Below, one piece after another: positions 24,215-32,579 of a stretch of 36,112 bases of DNA. The notes beneath the pieces are model-generated. The model did not search any database and was not told where the DNA came from. It saw only the letters and a list, made by a program, of their open reading frames with translations. The first letter of the stretch is position 1; every line of letters starts with the position of its first letter. The translations under genes were made by a program, and so were the position numbers. This DNA is from Gemmatimonadota bacterium. Lineage in GTDB: Bacteria > JAAXHH01. The stretch spans positions 96,419 through 132,530 of the forward strand of contig VXTP01000016.1 of the NCBI GenBank assembly GCA_009837395.1, read 5' to 3'.

Positions 24215-26044
24215 ATGACACACGGGTGGGCCGGCCATATCCTGCGGGTGGACCTGTCGCGGGGCAAGGCGACCAAAGAGCCCCTGAGACTGGACTGGGC
24301 CGAGGAATACATCGGCGGCCGCGGACTGGCCGCCCGGTACCTCTATGAGGAGATGGACCCCTCGGTCGATGCCCTCGGTCCCGACAACAAGCTGATCATG
24401 GCCACCGGGCCGCTCACGGGCACCAACGCCTCCTGCGGTTCCCGCTACATGGTGGTCACCAAGGGACCGCTCACCGGCGCCATCACCACGTCCAATTCGG
24501 GCGGCCACTGGGGCCCGGAACTCAAGTTCGCCGGCTACGACATGGTAATCGTGGAAGGCCGGGCGGACCGTCCCTGCTACCTCCTCGTCGACGATGACCG
24601 CGTCGAGATCCGCGACGCCGCCGGCGTTTGGGGCAAAGTGGTCTCGGAGACCGAGGACGCCATCCGCGACGAGACCGGCATGCCCGAACTGCGGGTGGCC
24701 GGCATCGGACCGGCGGGCGAGAACCTGGTGCGGTTCGCGTGCATCGTCAACGACAAGCACCGGGCGGCCGGTCGTTCCGGCGTCGGCGCCGTTATGGGTT
24801 CCAAGAACCTGAAGGCCATCGCCGTACGAGGCAACCAGGGCGTTCGGGTCGCCCGTCCCCGGGATTACATGTCCGCCATCTGGTCCTACCACGAACACCT
24901 GGCGGAGAGTCCCGGCCGGCAGGGCCTCACGGAACTGGGCACGGCACCCACGGTCGACCTGGTCAACACCTTCGGCGGCCTGCCGACGCGCAATTTCACG
25001 GCCGGCCAGTTCGAAGGCACCGAGGCGATCAACGGGGAGAGCATCAAGGATAACTGGCTGGTCGCCAACAAGGCCTGCTTCGCCTGCAATATCGCCTGCG
25101 GCCGCGTGACCCAGGTGTCCCCCAACGCCGACAAGTACATGGTCAACATGCATCCCCGCAACTGGAAGGTCGCCGGGGAGGGACCGGAGTACGAGAACCT
25201 CTGGTCGCTGGGGGCCGACTGCGGCGTGGACGACATGGACGCCATCGTCATGGCCAACTACCTGTGCAACGACCTGGGCATGGATCCCATCTCCATGGGC
25301 GCCACGCTGGCCACGGCCATGGAGATGTACGAGCGGGGCCTGCTGAGCGATGAACAGACGGGCATGGCGCTACGGTTCGGAGACGGCAAGGCCCTGATCG
25401 CCATGACGGAAGCCACGGGATTCCGGGAAGGCTTCGGCGACGAATTGGCCGAAGGCTCGAAACGGATGACCGACAAGTTCGAGCATCCGGAGTACTTCAT
25501 GGGCGTCAAGGGACAGGAGTTCCCGGCCTATGATCCCCGGGGATTCCAGGGCATGGGCGTGGCCTATGCCACCTGCAACCGCGGCGCCTGCCACCTGAGG
25601 GCCTGGACGCCCGGCATCGAGACCAGCGGCGAGTACGATCCCCACGGCACCGACGGGAAGTCGGTCTGGGTGGCCGAGGAGCAGAACCGGACCACGGCCC
25701 ACGACGCCACAGGCATCTGCATGTTCACTACGGCGGGCGCGCCCCTGGACGACCTGATTCCCGTGCTGTCCGCGGCTACCGGCGTGGACTACACCATGGA
25801 CGACTTCGTGCACATCGGCGAACGGATCTGGAACATCGAACGGCTGTGGAACCTGAAGGCCGGTCTCACCGCGGCCGATGACACGCTGCCGAAAAGACTG
25901 ATGGAAGAAGCCCACAAGGAAGGGCCGTCGGCGGGCGTGACCGTCGATCTCGACGCCATGCTGCCGGACTACTACGCGGCCCGGGGCTGGACGGCGGACG
26001 GACAGCCCACCCGGGAAAAACTGATGGAGCTGGGCCTCGCGTAA
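24215..26044 (+). CDS. aorB: Aldehyde:ferredoxin oxidoreductase family catalytic subunit, copy 2
   Basis: The 609-residue protein is clearly homologous to copy 1 over its whole length. Cluster ligands are C288, C291, C295 (CFACNIAC) and C502 in DATGIC (497-502). GPEYEN (323-328) and NRGACH (H460) are kept. So both copies appear catalytically competent. The N-terminal half is very similar to copy 1; the segment between H460 and D497 (LRAWTPGIETSGEYDPHGTD) is quite different from that of copy 1, suggesting another substrate range. The ATG at 24215 has GGAG upstream at good spacing. Electrons would pass through the same ferredoxin subunit. Confidence 0.95.
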   Translation: MTHGWAGHILRVDLSRGKATKEPLRLDWAEEYIGGRGLAARYLYEEMDPSVDALGPDNKLIMATGPLTGTNASCGSRYMVVTKGPLTGAITTSNSGGHWGPELKFAGYDMVIVEGRADRPCYLLVDDDRVEIRDAAGVWGKVVSETEDAIRDETGMPELRVAGIGPAGENLVRFACIVNDKHRAAGRSGVGAVMGSKNLKAIAVRGNQGVRVARPRDYMSAIWSYHEHLAESPGRQGLTELGTAPTVDLVNTFGGLPTRNFTAGQFEGTEAINGESIKDNWLVANKACFACNIACGRVTQVSPNADKYMVNMHPRNWKVAGEGPEYENLWSLGADCGVDDMDAIVMANYLCNDLGMDPISMGATLATAMEMYERGLLSDEQTGMALRFGDGKALIAMTEATGFREGFGDELAEGSKRMTDKFEHPEYFMGVKGQEFPAYDPRGFQGMGVAYATCNRGACHLRAWTPGIETSGEYDPHGTDGKSVWVAEEQNRTTAHDATGICMFTTAGAPLDDLIPVLSAATGVDYTMDDFVHIGERIWNIERLWNLKAGLTAADDTLPKRLMEEAHKEGPSAGVTVDLDAMLPDYYAARGWTADGQPTREKLMELGLA

Positions 26045-26097
26045 CCACAGATGACCTGTATTTCGTTTTTCGGTACTTTCTTTAGAAGGAGCGGATT

Positions 26098-27468
26098 ATG
26101 GCGACAGAACACGTGATTATAGGCGGCGGACCGGGCGGGATGAATGCCATCGAAACGATCCGCGGTTACGATGCGGACGCGTCCATCACCCTGATCTCCG
26201 ACGAGCCGGCCTATTCCCGCATGGCCCTGCCCTACTACATTTCGGGAAACATCCCGGTCGAGCAGGTGAATACCGGAGATGACGACTATTTCGGCAGGCT
26301 GGGGGTGAAGACCCGCTTCGGCGTCAGCGTCTCCGAGGTGAATCCCCATGCGAGCATGCTCACGCTCAGCGACGGATCCATGGTGCCCTTCGACAACCTG
26401 CTGATCGCCACGGGATCGTCCGCCCAGCAGCTGAACATACCCGGCGCGGACGGCGACGGCGTCCATAATCTCTGGACCGTGGCCGACGCGGAGAAGACCG
26501 TGGGCGCCCTCGGAAGCGATGCCGAGGTGGCCTTCATCGGGGCCGGGTTCATCGGATTCATCATCCTCAACGCGATGCACAAGCGCGGCGCCCGCCTGAA
26601 GGTGATCGAACTGGAAGACCAGGTACTGCCCCGCATGCTGGACGCCCAGGGCGCTTCTCTGGTGGGCTCCTGGCTCGAGTCCCAGGGCGTCGAAGTCCAC
26701 ACCGGCGTGAGCGTGCAGGCCATTGATCACGGGCACGACGGCGTGAAGACCCTGCAGCTTTCCGACGGGTCGTCCACCCGCGCGGACGTGGTCATCGTCG
26801 CCACGGGGATCAAGGCCAACATCGGCTTTCTCGATGGATCGGGTATCGAGACCAACCAGGGCGTCGTGGTCAACAACCGGTGCCAGACCAACGTGGCCAA
26901 CGTGTATGCGGCGGGTGACGTGGCCGAAGGACCGGACCTGTCCACCGGCGGCCAGGCGGTGCACGCCATTCAGCCCACCGCCGTCGACCACGGCCGGATC
27001 GCGGGCGCGAACATGGCCGGCCAGGACGTGGAGTATCCCGGCAGCCTGCTGATCAACATCCTGGACGTGTGCGGCCTGCAGTGCGCCAGTTTCGGCGACT
27101 GGTCCGGCGACGGCGACGTCACCGAGGTCATCAACGCCAACCGTCCGGTCTACCGGAAGCTGATCTGGAATGGCTCCACGATCACCGGGGCGATCATCCT
27201 GGGTCCCGCGGACGACGTGGCCATGTTGAACGACATGGGGATGATCAAGGGACTGATCCAGGCCAAGACGGACCTGGGCGCATGGAAGCAGCACATCCAG
27301 GCGAACCCGACGGACATCCGGCGGCCTTACGTGGCCACGAAGACCGCGGAGAAAATGCTGGCCCTTACGTCGCTCGGCAAGCCGTCCGAGCACCGGTCAT
27401 ACCAGCACACCCAGGACGGAGGCAAGGACCGCAGCGCGCACCAGGTCTTCGTCGATTCTACGGGGTAG
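26098..27468 (+). CDS. aorC: FAD/NAD(P)-dependent oxidoreductase, AorC-like subunit
   Basis: The 456-residue protein has an FAD-binding GGGPGG (9-14), a second Rossmann motif GAGFIG (148-153) for NAD(P), and VYAAGDVAEG (269-278), the second FAD contact. It is in the pyridine nucleotide-disulphide/nitrite reductase FAD-domain family. The catalytic Cys of CoA-disulphide reductases is absent (SRMALPYY), so it is not a disulphide reductase. Acidic residues after the second strand (VIELEDQ) favour NADH. In the context of aorA and two aorB genes it should be the NAD(H)-linked subunit, as in AorABC. A strong AAGGAG lies before ATG 26098. The C-terminal 60 residues are a less conserved tail. Confidence 0.9.
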   Translation: MATEHVIIGGGPGGMNAIETIRGYDADASITLISDEPAYSRMALPYYISGNIPVEQVNTGDDDYFGRLGVKTRFGVSVSEVNPHASMLTLSDGSMVPFDNLLIATGSSAQQLNIPGADGDGVHNLWTVADAEKTVGALGSDAEVAFIGAGFIGFIILNAMHKRGARLKVIELEDQVLPRMLDAQGASLVGSWLESQGVEVHTGVSVQAIDHGHDGVKTLQLSDGSSTRADVVIVATGIKANIGFLDGSGIETNQGVVVNNRCQTNVANVYAAGDVAEGPDLSTGGQAVHAIQPTAVDHGRIAGANMAGQDVEYPGSLLINILDVCGLQCASFGDWSGDGDVTEVINANRPVYRKLIWNGSTITGAIILGPADDVAMLNDMGMIKGLIQAKTDLGAWKQHIQANPTDIRRPYVATKTAEKMLALTSLGKPSEHRSYQHTQDGGKDRSAHQVFVDSTG

Positions 27469-27502
27469 GGTTGGGTTGACGGCCCAGCGGTTGGAGGTTC
27501 GG

Positions 27503-27550
27503 CGGGCATCGCCCGGTCCGGGCATCACCCGGGCGGGGCATCACCCGGGG
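27503..27550. terminator. Triple dyad repeat between convergent genes, possible terminator
   Basis: Three similar units, CGGGCATCGCCCGG, CCGGGCATCACCCGGGC and GGGGCATCACCCGGGG, lie at 27503-27516, 27518-27534 and 27535-27550. Each can fold into a five-pair hairpin with a small loop. They lie between the ends of aorC and the convergent barrel gene, where a bidirectional terminator would be expected; T-runs are missing, so this is not a canonical intrinsic terminator. Confidence 0.4.
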
Positions 27551-27570
27551 TCCGGGCAGCGTCATTCCAG

Positions 27571-28500
27571 TTACTTTCCAAACAGGAAACGCACGTTCAG
27601 CGTCAGGGACCAGTGGTTCGTGGCACTGAACGTGTTTTTATTTGTAAGCGAAGGATCCGTATCGAAGTGGGGATGGTACTCGTACGTCCCGATGTGTTCG
27701 ACGTCGTCCACCCTCGAATAGGCCGCTTTCAGGCCGACTGCGGCACGGTCGTTCAAGCTGTAGTCGGTGCCCGCGTACACATGTCCCGCGAATACCATAT
27801 CGGATAACCTGGTATCCTGCTTGCTGTTGTAGAAGGAAAGCGGGGGATCGTAGATCGTTCCCTCTCCGGAGGGGTCACTGTATTCGATCGAGAAGAAGAT
27901 CCGGGTCAGTTCCACGAACGCAATGCCGGTGCCCACCCCCACGTAGGGCGTGATCCTGCTCGGTCCGAAGGGAAGATCGTAGTACGCGTTCAGGGTCACC
28001 GTTCTCGTCACGAGGTCTTCAAAGAAATTGGTGCTGGCAGCCTGTACCAGACCCTGGCTGAGGAATGAACTGGCGCCCGCCGAGCTGCCGTCGAGGTACG
28101 TTATTTCAAGCGGCGCGCCCTGATCGACCTTGTTTTTCCGTTGCGCGAATGATACCTCGAGACGGGTGCGGTCGAACAACCGTCCGACGGCAAGATCGAA
28201 ACCGATACCCCGGTTGGCCGAAGGATCGTAACGCCATCGGTAGCCGGGAATATCCCGCAAAACCATATCGAAACAGGCGCTGGTGGGATAGCAAGTGGAT
28301 TCCGTGTTCGAACCCGACTGGTCCAGGCCGTATGCGAAGTTTCCACCAAGTCCGCCTGAGACGTACCAGCCGGAATCCTTCCGATCCTGTGCCGCCGCCT
28401 CGCCGTGCGCGGCGAGGAGCACGCAGATCGAAAGCGCGAAAGCCACGGTAATCTGTCTCTGTAAGCTCATAATAAACCGTTCATTCAGGGTTGTTTTCAT
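27571..28500 (-). CDS. Outer-membrane beta-barrel protein
   Basis: The 309-residue protein has a signal peptide (h-region VAFALSICVLLAAH, cleavage near AAAQ) followed by alternating-residue strands with aromatic girdles, e.g. GWYVSGGLGGNFAYG, RITPYVGVGTGIAFVEL, HVYAGTDYSLNDRAAVGLKA and the terminal HWSLTLNVRFLFG. The pattern resembles OmpW/opacity-type 8-stranded barrels. No ligand can be inferred. Two cysteines (CYPTSAC) may form a disulphide in the first long loop. The ATG at 28500 is used; the internal ATG at 28470 (MSLQRQ) gives a more usual signal peptide, and neither has a clear ribosome binding site. It is 100 bases downstream of the DUF5916 gene on the same strand. Confidence 0.83.
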   Translation of the reverse strand: MKTTLNERFIMSLQRQITVAFALSICVLLAAHGEAAAQDRKDSGWYVSGGLGGNFAYGLDQSGSNTESTCYPTSACFDMVLRDIPGYRWRYDPSANRGIGFDLAVGRLFDRTRLEVSFAQRKNKVDQGAPLEITYLDGSSAGASSFLSQGLVQAASTNFFEDLVTRTVTLNAYYDLPFGPSRITPYVGVGTGIAFVELTRIFFSIEYSDPSGEGTIYDPPLSFYNSKQDTRLSDMVFAGHVYAGTDYSLNDRAAVGLKAAYSRVDDVEHIGTYEYHPHFDTDPSLTNKNTFSATNHWSLTLNVRFLFGK

Positions 28501-28600
28501 TAATAAGAAGGCAGGTCACAAACGGCAAGGATATAGTTCCCTGAACCTGACTGTTAGTTGCTTAGAGGTAATTGCCGGTGTCCGTACGGATGGAGTCGGC

Positions 28601-31165
28601 CTACAGGTTGAACAGGTAGGAGACCTTGGCCACGATCTGCTGGTCCCGCAACCTCAGCGGCGTCCGTTCGTAGACCCCGAAATTCTCGTCGGTATCGAGG
28701 TCGTCGTCACGGAACTGGTTGAAAGCCAGGAAGAACGAGTGGCCGAAGGGCGACCGGTAGGCGAGAAGGAGGTTCATCGTGACCGTATTCGTGTGGAAGT
28801 CGTCGATCTCCCGTTGCCGGTCCGCGTTGAACTGGATGAAGGAGGAGAACGATAGGTTTGGCGTGAAGGCGTAACTCATCCGGACACTCGGTATGAGCTG
28901 GGTACGATGATCGTATTCGTCGTCCTCCAGCCCCTCACGGTTGCCCCGGTCGACCTGGCTGCGGGTGATGCCCGGTTCCAGCGCGAAACGGGGATTCGGC
29001 TTTATGGAAAGTTCGCTCGAAAGACTGAGCAGATCGGCACTGTAGAACCGACCGAACCGGACATTGCCCCGCAAGGAGACCTTTCGGCCGCTGTCGGTGA
29101 AGAGGAACATGTTCCCCTGGTTGTAGGAATAGGATCCTTCGGGAAAATGCACACCGGCGATGCGCGTTGTTTTGCTCAGCGTATCGAATCGCATGTCGTA
29201 TGAAGCGGAAATCCACAGACCCCGCTCCAGTTCCAGGAACACGTTGGGCTGGAAGGACCAGGAATCGGCATCGGAGAAGCCCGTGTCCTTCCGGGTCACG
29301 TAATTGCTCCTGAAACCCCCGTTGATGCGGCGTATGCCAAACCGGCGCAGAAAGGTGTTGGCCGTGAGTCCACCCCCGACCCTTTGCAGGCCCTCGTCCC
29401 GGACCAGTCCGGTCTGGCTGATGAAATCGTCTCCGATATCCAGGAAGGAAACGCCGTACATCAACCAACGATTCTGCCAGCGTTGGATAGCCCGGAAGGT
29501 CCAGTCCTGGTTGCTGGTGCTCAGCGTATCCGTCCAGCTCTTGGCGAAGGTGATCTGCCCCCGGTGATTGGTCGCCCGCGAGGCCAGGTTAAGGTCGAAG
29601 CCCACCACCCGGTTGTAGTCCGATTCCGCGTATCTGGGCAGGGCCATTCCGACACGGTCGTCGAACCGGGGATTCGGTTCCTTGAAGGTGGCCAGCATGC
29701 CCACGCTGGACCGTGATCCAAAGTCTTGCCGCACGCGCAAGGCCTGCCAGTTGGTCAGCGGTTCCGTCTTCTGTTCGCCGTCGTCATCGTACTGGATCTC
29801 CCGGGTCTGCACGTTCAGAAATCCTACGGTCGTGCGACCGAGCTTCCCTGTGAGGCGCATCCCGAGGTCGATGGGGACGGTCTGCCCGTCCGGCAACTGC
29901 CGGCCAACGCGCCGGCTGAAGAAGAGCTGGGGCGTCAGGTCGCCAAAGTTGCGCTGAGGTCCGCGGCGCTGCGGCCGCTCGTTCAAGGTGAAGATATCGC
30001 TGCGTTCCAGGAAGAAGGGCCGCTTCTCGGTAAACTGGAATTCGAAGCGGGAAAGGTTCACGACCTCATCGTCCGCTTCCACCTGGGCGAAATCGGGGTT
30101 GACCGTGGCGTTCAGCGTCATCCCGGAAGTAACGCTGACCTTCAGGTCGCCGCCCAGTTTCCGCTGCATGTCGTTGTCGAGGGCCGTCGCCGCGATGGGC
30201 TGGACGGGCGACGGGGCGGATTCAGTGAACCGGGAAGACTGGCCGCCGAGTACGGTGAAGGGGGTCACCTGCACCCGTCCACCCGGCGTGATGTCGGACA
30301 GGGTCGTCAGCCGGCCGCCCTTGCCGAAGCGGTACAGCGCCTGGTCGCCGTCCCTCAGGCTCAGTGGAACCCAGAACGATTCCTCCCTGTTGCGCTGAAT
30401 GCGGCGTCCGAAGTTTATGCCCCACGTCTGATCGCGGCGATCCGGAAACCGGAGGGTGTGGAACGGGATCACGTACTCGGCCGACCATCCGTAATCATAG
30501 ACCTGGCTGGCCGCGTTCCAGAGCCCGTTCCAGTCGCGGTCGGTGTTATTGCCCTCGGCGCTGACGAAGGAGTCTGACCGGGCGCCGTTGGGATTGGTCT
30601 GGAATTCGAAGGCTTCGCGGTAGTGGTCAAGCGACGCGATGACGACCGTGACCATGTCGTTGGAGAAACTCATCCGGGTGTCCCGCTGCATGTCCGGCGC
30701 CATGATCTGCTCCGGATTCGGATCGAAGCAGACGAATCCCACGTACAGGTTCCTGTCGTCGTACATCACCCGGACCTCGGTGGGATACGTGGCCGGCGCA
30801 CCTTCAACCGGCTCGAGCTGGAAGAAATCGTTGGCGACTTTCGCCTGCTGCCACTCGAGTTCGTCGAGATGGCCGTCCACCTGGATGGAAGAACTTACCC
30901 GCTTAGCCTCCAGCATGTAGTCCGCGGGATCCAGGTTCCGGTAGTCGAAGGGCGACTTGGATACGGGCAGGGGAACGCTGAACGGTCGCGGGTCCGACGT
31001 CCGTTCAATTTCCTCCGTCATGGCCATTACGGATTCCGTCATGTCCGTTTCGGTCGCGGTCCGATCCTGGGGCGATTGCGCCCCCGTGATGCCTGGGAGG
31101 AACAGCAGACAGGCCAAGATGAAACAAGTGCCGCCGGTTTTGCGGACGGGTGGGAATATTGACAT
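28601..31165 (-). CDS. DUF5916 outer-membrane protein with CBM9-like domain
   Basis: This 854-residue protein has a signal peptide (about 1-30), then a family-9 carbohydrate-binding-like domain (about 80-265: IQVDGHLDELEWQQAKVANDF, VMYDDRNLYVGFVCFDP, FQTNPNGARSDS). A large DUF5916 region follows (FTEKRPFFLERSDIF, FFSRRVGR), ending in a barrel-type strand AKVSYLFNL. Proteins of this architecture are common in Bacteroidota, Gemmatimonadota and relatives; their role is unknown, perhaps in outer-membrane processing of glycans or peptides. I chose ATG 31165 because GGAGG lies just upstream; ATG 31180 lacks one. Three 19-bp direct repeats lie in its promoter region. Confidence 0.9.
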   Translation of the reverse strand: MSIFPPVRKTGGTCFILACLLFLPGITGAQSPQDRTATETDMTESVMAMTEEIERTSDPRPFSVPLPVSKSPFDYRNLDPADYMLEAKRVSSSIQVDGHLDELEWQQAKVANDFFQLEPVEGAPATYPTEVRVMYDDRNLYVGFVCFDPNPEQIMAPDMQRDTRMSFSNDMVTVVIASLDHYREAFEFQTNPNGARSDSFVSAEGNNTDRDWNGLWNAASQVYDYGWSAEYVIPFHTLRFPDRRDQTWGINFGRRIQRNREESFWVPLSLRDGDQALYRFGKGGRLTTLSDITPGGRVQVTPFTVLGGQSSRFTESAPSPVQPIAATALDNDMQRKLGGDLKVSVTSGMTLNATVNPDFAQVEADDEVVNLSRFEFQFTEKRPFFLERSDIFTLNERPQRRGPQRNFGDLTPQLFFSRRVGRQLPDGQTVPIDLGMRLTGKLGRTTVGFLNVQTREIQYDDDGEQKTEPLTNWQALRVRQDFGSRSSVGMLATFKEPNPRFDDRVGMALPRYAESDYNRVVGFDLNLASRATNHRGQITFAKSWTDTLSTSNQDWTFRAIQRWQNRWLMYGVSFLDIGDDFISQTGLVRDEGLQRVGGGLTANTFLRRFGIRRINGGFRSNYVTRKDTGFSDADSWSFQPNVFLELERGLWISASYDMRFDTLSKTTRIAGVHFPEGSYSYNQGNMFLFTDSGRKVSLRGNVRFGRFYSADLLSLSSELSIKPNPRFALEPGITRSQVDRGNREGLEDDEYDHRTQLIPSVRMSYAFTPNLSFSSFIQFNADRQREIDDFHTNTVTMNLLLAYRSPFGHSFFLAFNQFRDDDLDTDENFGVYERTPLRLRDQQIVAKVSYLFNL

Positions 31166-31261
31166 TAATTCCTCCAGCATCGGACAACAGGTTACAATCA
31201 GCAGTCACGTCACTTACGATGGGCACAGTCTTATATTCTACAATTTACATCCGTCGCTTCT

Positions 31262-31318
31262 TCAAGTGATACGCCAGATATCAAGTGATACGCCAAATAT
31301 CAAGTGATACGCCAGAGA
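31262..31318. repeat. 19-bp tandem direct repeat upstream of the DUF5916 gene
   Basis: Three head-to-tail 19-bp units, each starting TCAAGTGATACGCCA, run at 31262-31280, 31281-31299 and 31300-31318. They differ only in the last four bases (GATA, AATA, GAGA). They are about 100-150 bases upstream of the DUF5916 start, next to AT-rich sequence (TAGAAT on the minus strand) that could be its promoter. The low divergence sets this array apart from the other, degenerate repeats in the window. Confidence 0.93.
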
Positions 31319-31377
31319 TCACGGCGGGCGGAATATAGCCGCCCACTTCCGAATTGTCCAGTTCGGTATCCGGTGTG

Positions 31378-32301
31378 CTAGGACACCCTCCATCTTTCCC
31401 ACCCGGTGTGCTCGTGTATCGAGCCGAAGACTCCTGGATGGATTATCTCTGCCAGGATCTCTGCCGATTCCACCAGGCGCGGTCCGGGACGGTTAAAGAA
31501 CTGGTTTCCGTCGGTTAGGAAAACCTGCCCCTTCTGTACGGCACGCAGGTCATGCCATGGCGATTGACGCGTGAGCGAAGGCATCTCGATTCGCGAACGG
31601 TGCATATCGAACCCGCAAGGCATCAGGATGATGATGTCCGGCTGGGTTTCGACCATGTCTTCCCACGCCAGGTACGGTGAATGTTCCCCGTTCGAGGTAT
31701 AGAGGTTATGGCCACCGGCGATTTCCACCAGTTCGGGAATCCAGTTTCCCGCGGCCATCAGTGGTTCGAACCACTCGATACAGGCCACTCGCGGGGTGTT
31801 TTCCGTTCTCCGGGCGCGGTCGGCTATCGTGCGCAACCGTTCGTTCAGCAGATCTACCAGAACGCCACTTTCGTCCTCCTTACCGAGTGCGGAGCCCACC
31901 TTTTCTATGTCGTGCCACACTTCGTCCAGCGTATTCGGTTGCAATGACAGGATCTTCGGCCTGGAACGTACCAGTTGGAAGGCCGCTTCCTGGACATCCC
32001 GGAGACTGACGGCGCAGACTTCGCAATGGGATTGCGTCACCAGCAGATCCGGAGCCAGCTCATCGAGCTGATTGGCGTCTAACCGATATACCGAGGTTGC
32101 TTCCTGCAGGATGGCTTTGACCCGCTGGTCGATCTGGTACGAGGTGCCGTCCGGATCGAATTTCGGTGAGGTACAAATGGGCAGGCTGGCGACACCGGGA
32201 GGATAGTCGCATTCGTGAGAACGACCAACGAGACGCTCGGCGCAGCCTAGAGCGCAGATGATCTCGGTACTACTGGGCAGAAGTGAAATGATGCGGTTCA
32301 T
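31378..32301 (-). CDS. Cobalamin-binding-type periplasmic-binding-fold protein (BtuF-like)
   Basis: The 307-residue protein is in the BtuF/cobalamin-binding family of helical-backbone binding proteins: RIISLLPSSTEIICALGCAERLVGRSHECDYP at the N-terminus is the family signature, with VTQSHCEVCAVS and LSLQPNTLDEV further on. It should bind cobalamin or a corrinoid-like ligand, but no signal peptide is visible from the chosen start, so it may be cytosolic or use other export. No ABC permease or ATPase is adjacent. I chose ATG 32301 for its GGAGG; ATG 32316 has none. Metal chelates other than B12 remain possible ligands. Confidence 0.85.
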   Translation of the reverse strand: MNRIISLLPSSTEIICALGCAERLVGRSHECDYPPGVASLPICTSPKFDPDGTSYQIDQRVKAILQEATSVYRLDANQLDELAPDLLVTQSHCEVCAVSLRDVQEAAFQLVRSRPKILSLQPNTLDEVWHDIEKVGSALGKEDESGVLVDLLNERLRTIADRARRTENTPRVACIEWFEPLMAAGNWIPELVEIAGGHNLYTSNGEHSPYLAWEDMVETQPDIIILMPCGFDMHRSRIEMPSLTRQSPWHDLRAVQKGQVFLTDGNQFFNRPGPRLVESAEILAEIIHPGVFGSIHEHTGWERWRVS

Positions 32302-32504
32302 CGATAGTGCCTCCATCCAAAGCCGGAAGTAACCCCATACCGGAATATGCGCGTCCCCACGGTTGCTTGCAACGGGAAGATAAGTAATACCAGGACTGCC
32401 ACGTTTGTCGTATCGGCCGCGCCAGTTTGCCCTTGCACTTTTATCACGCTGATGCCATCATCTAACCACGCCCGGGCGACCGTACGGTACCGGGCTTTGC
32501 CAGC

Positions 32505-32542
32505 GCGCCACCTCGCGCGTGCGCCACCTCGCGCGTGCGCCA
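32505..32542. repeat. 16-bp tandem repeat upstream of the PLP-enzyme gene
   Basis: GCGCCACCTCGCGCGT occurs at 32505-32520 and 32521-32536 without change, followed by a partial third copy (GCGCCA). It lies about 40 bases before the start of the dehydratase-family gene, in the divergent spacer with the BtuF-like gene, and would be in or near the mRNA leader. Confidence 0.92.
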
Positions 32543-32579
32543 CATCAGACATGAAATCGGTGATCGGAAGGGTACAGCG

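Noticed and set aside
31760-31775. Perfect 16-bp palindrome AGTGGTTCGAACCACT as a possible operator
   Set aside because: It lies inside the BtuF-like coding sequence (codons for Trp-Phe-Glu-Pro), far from any start, so chance is the simplest explanation.
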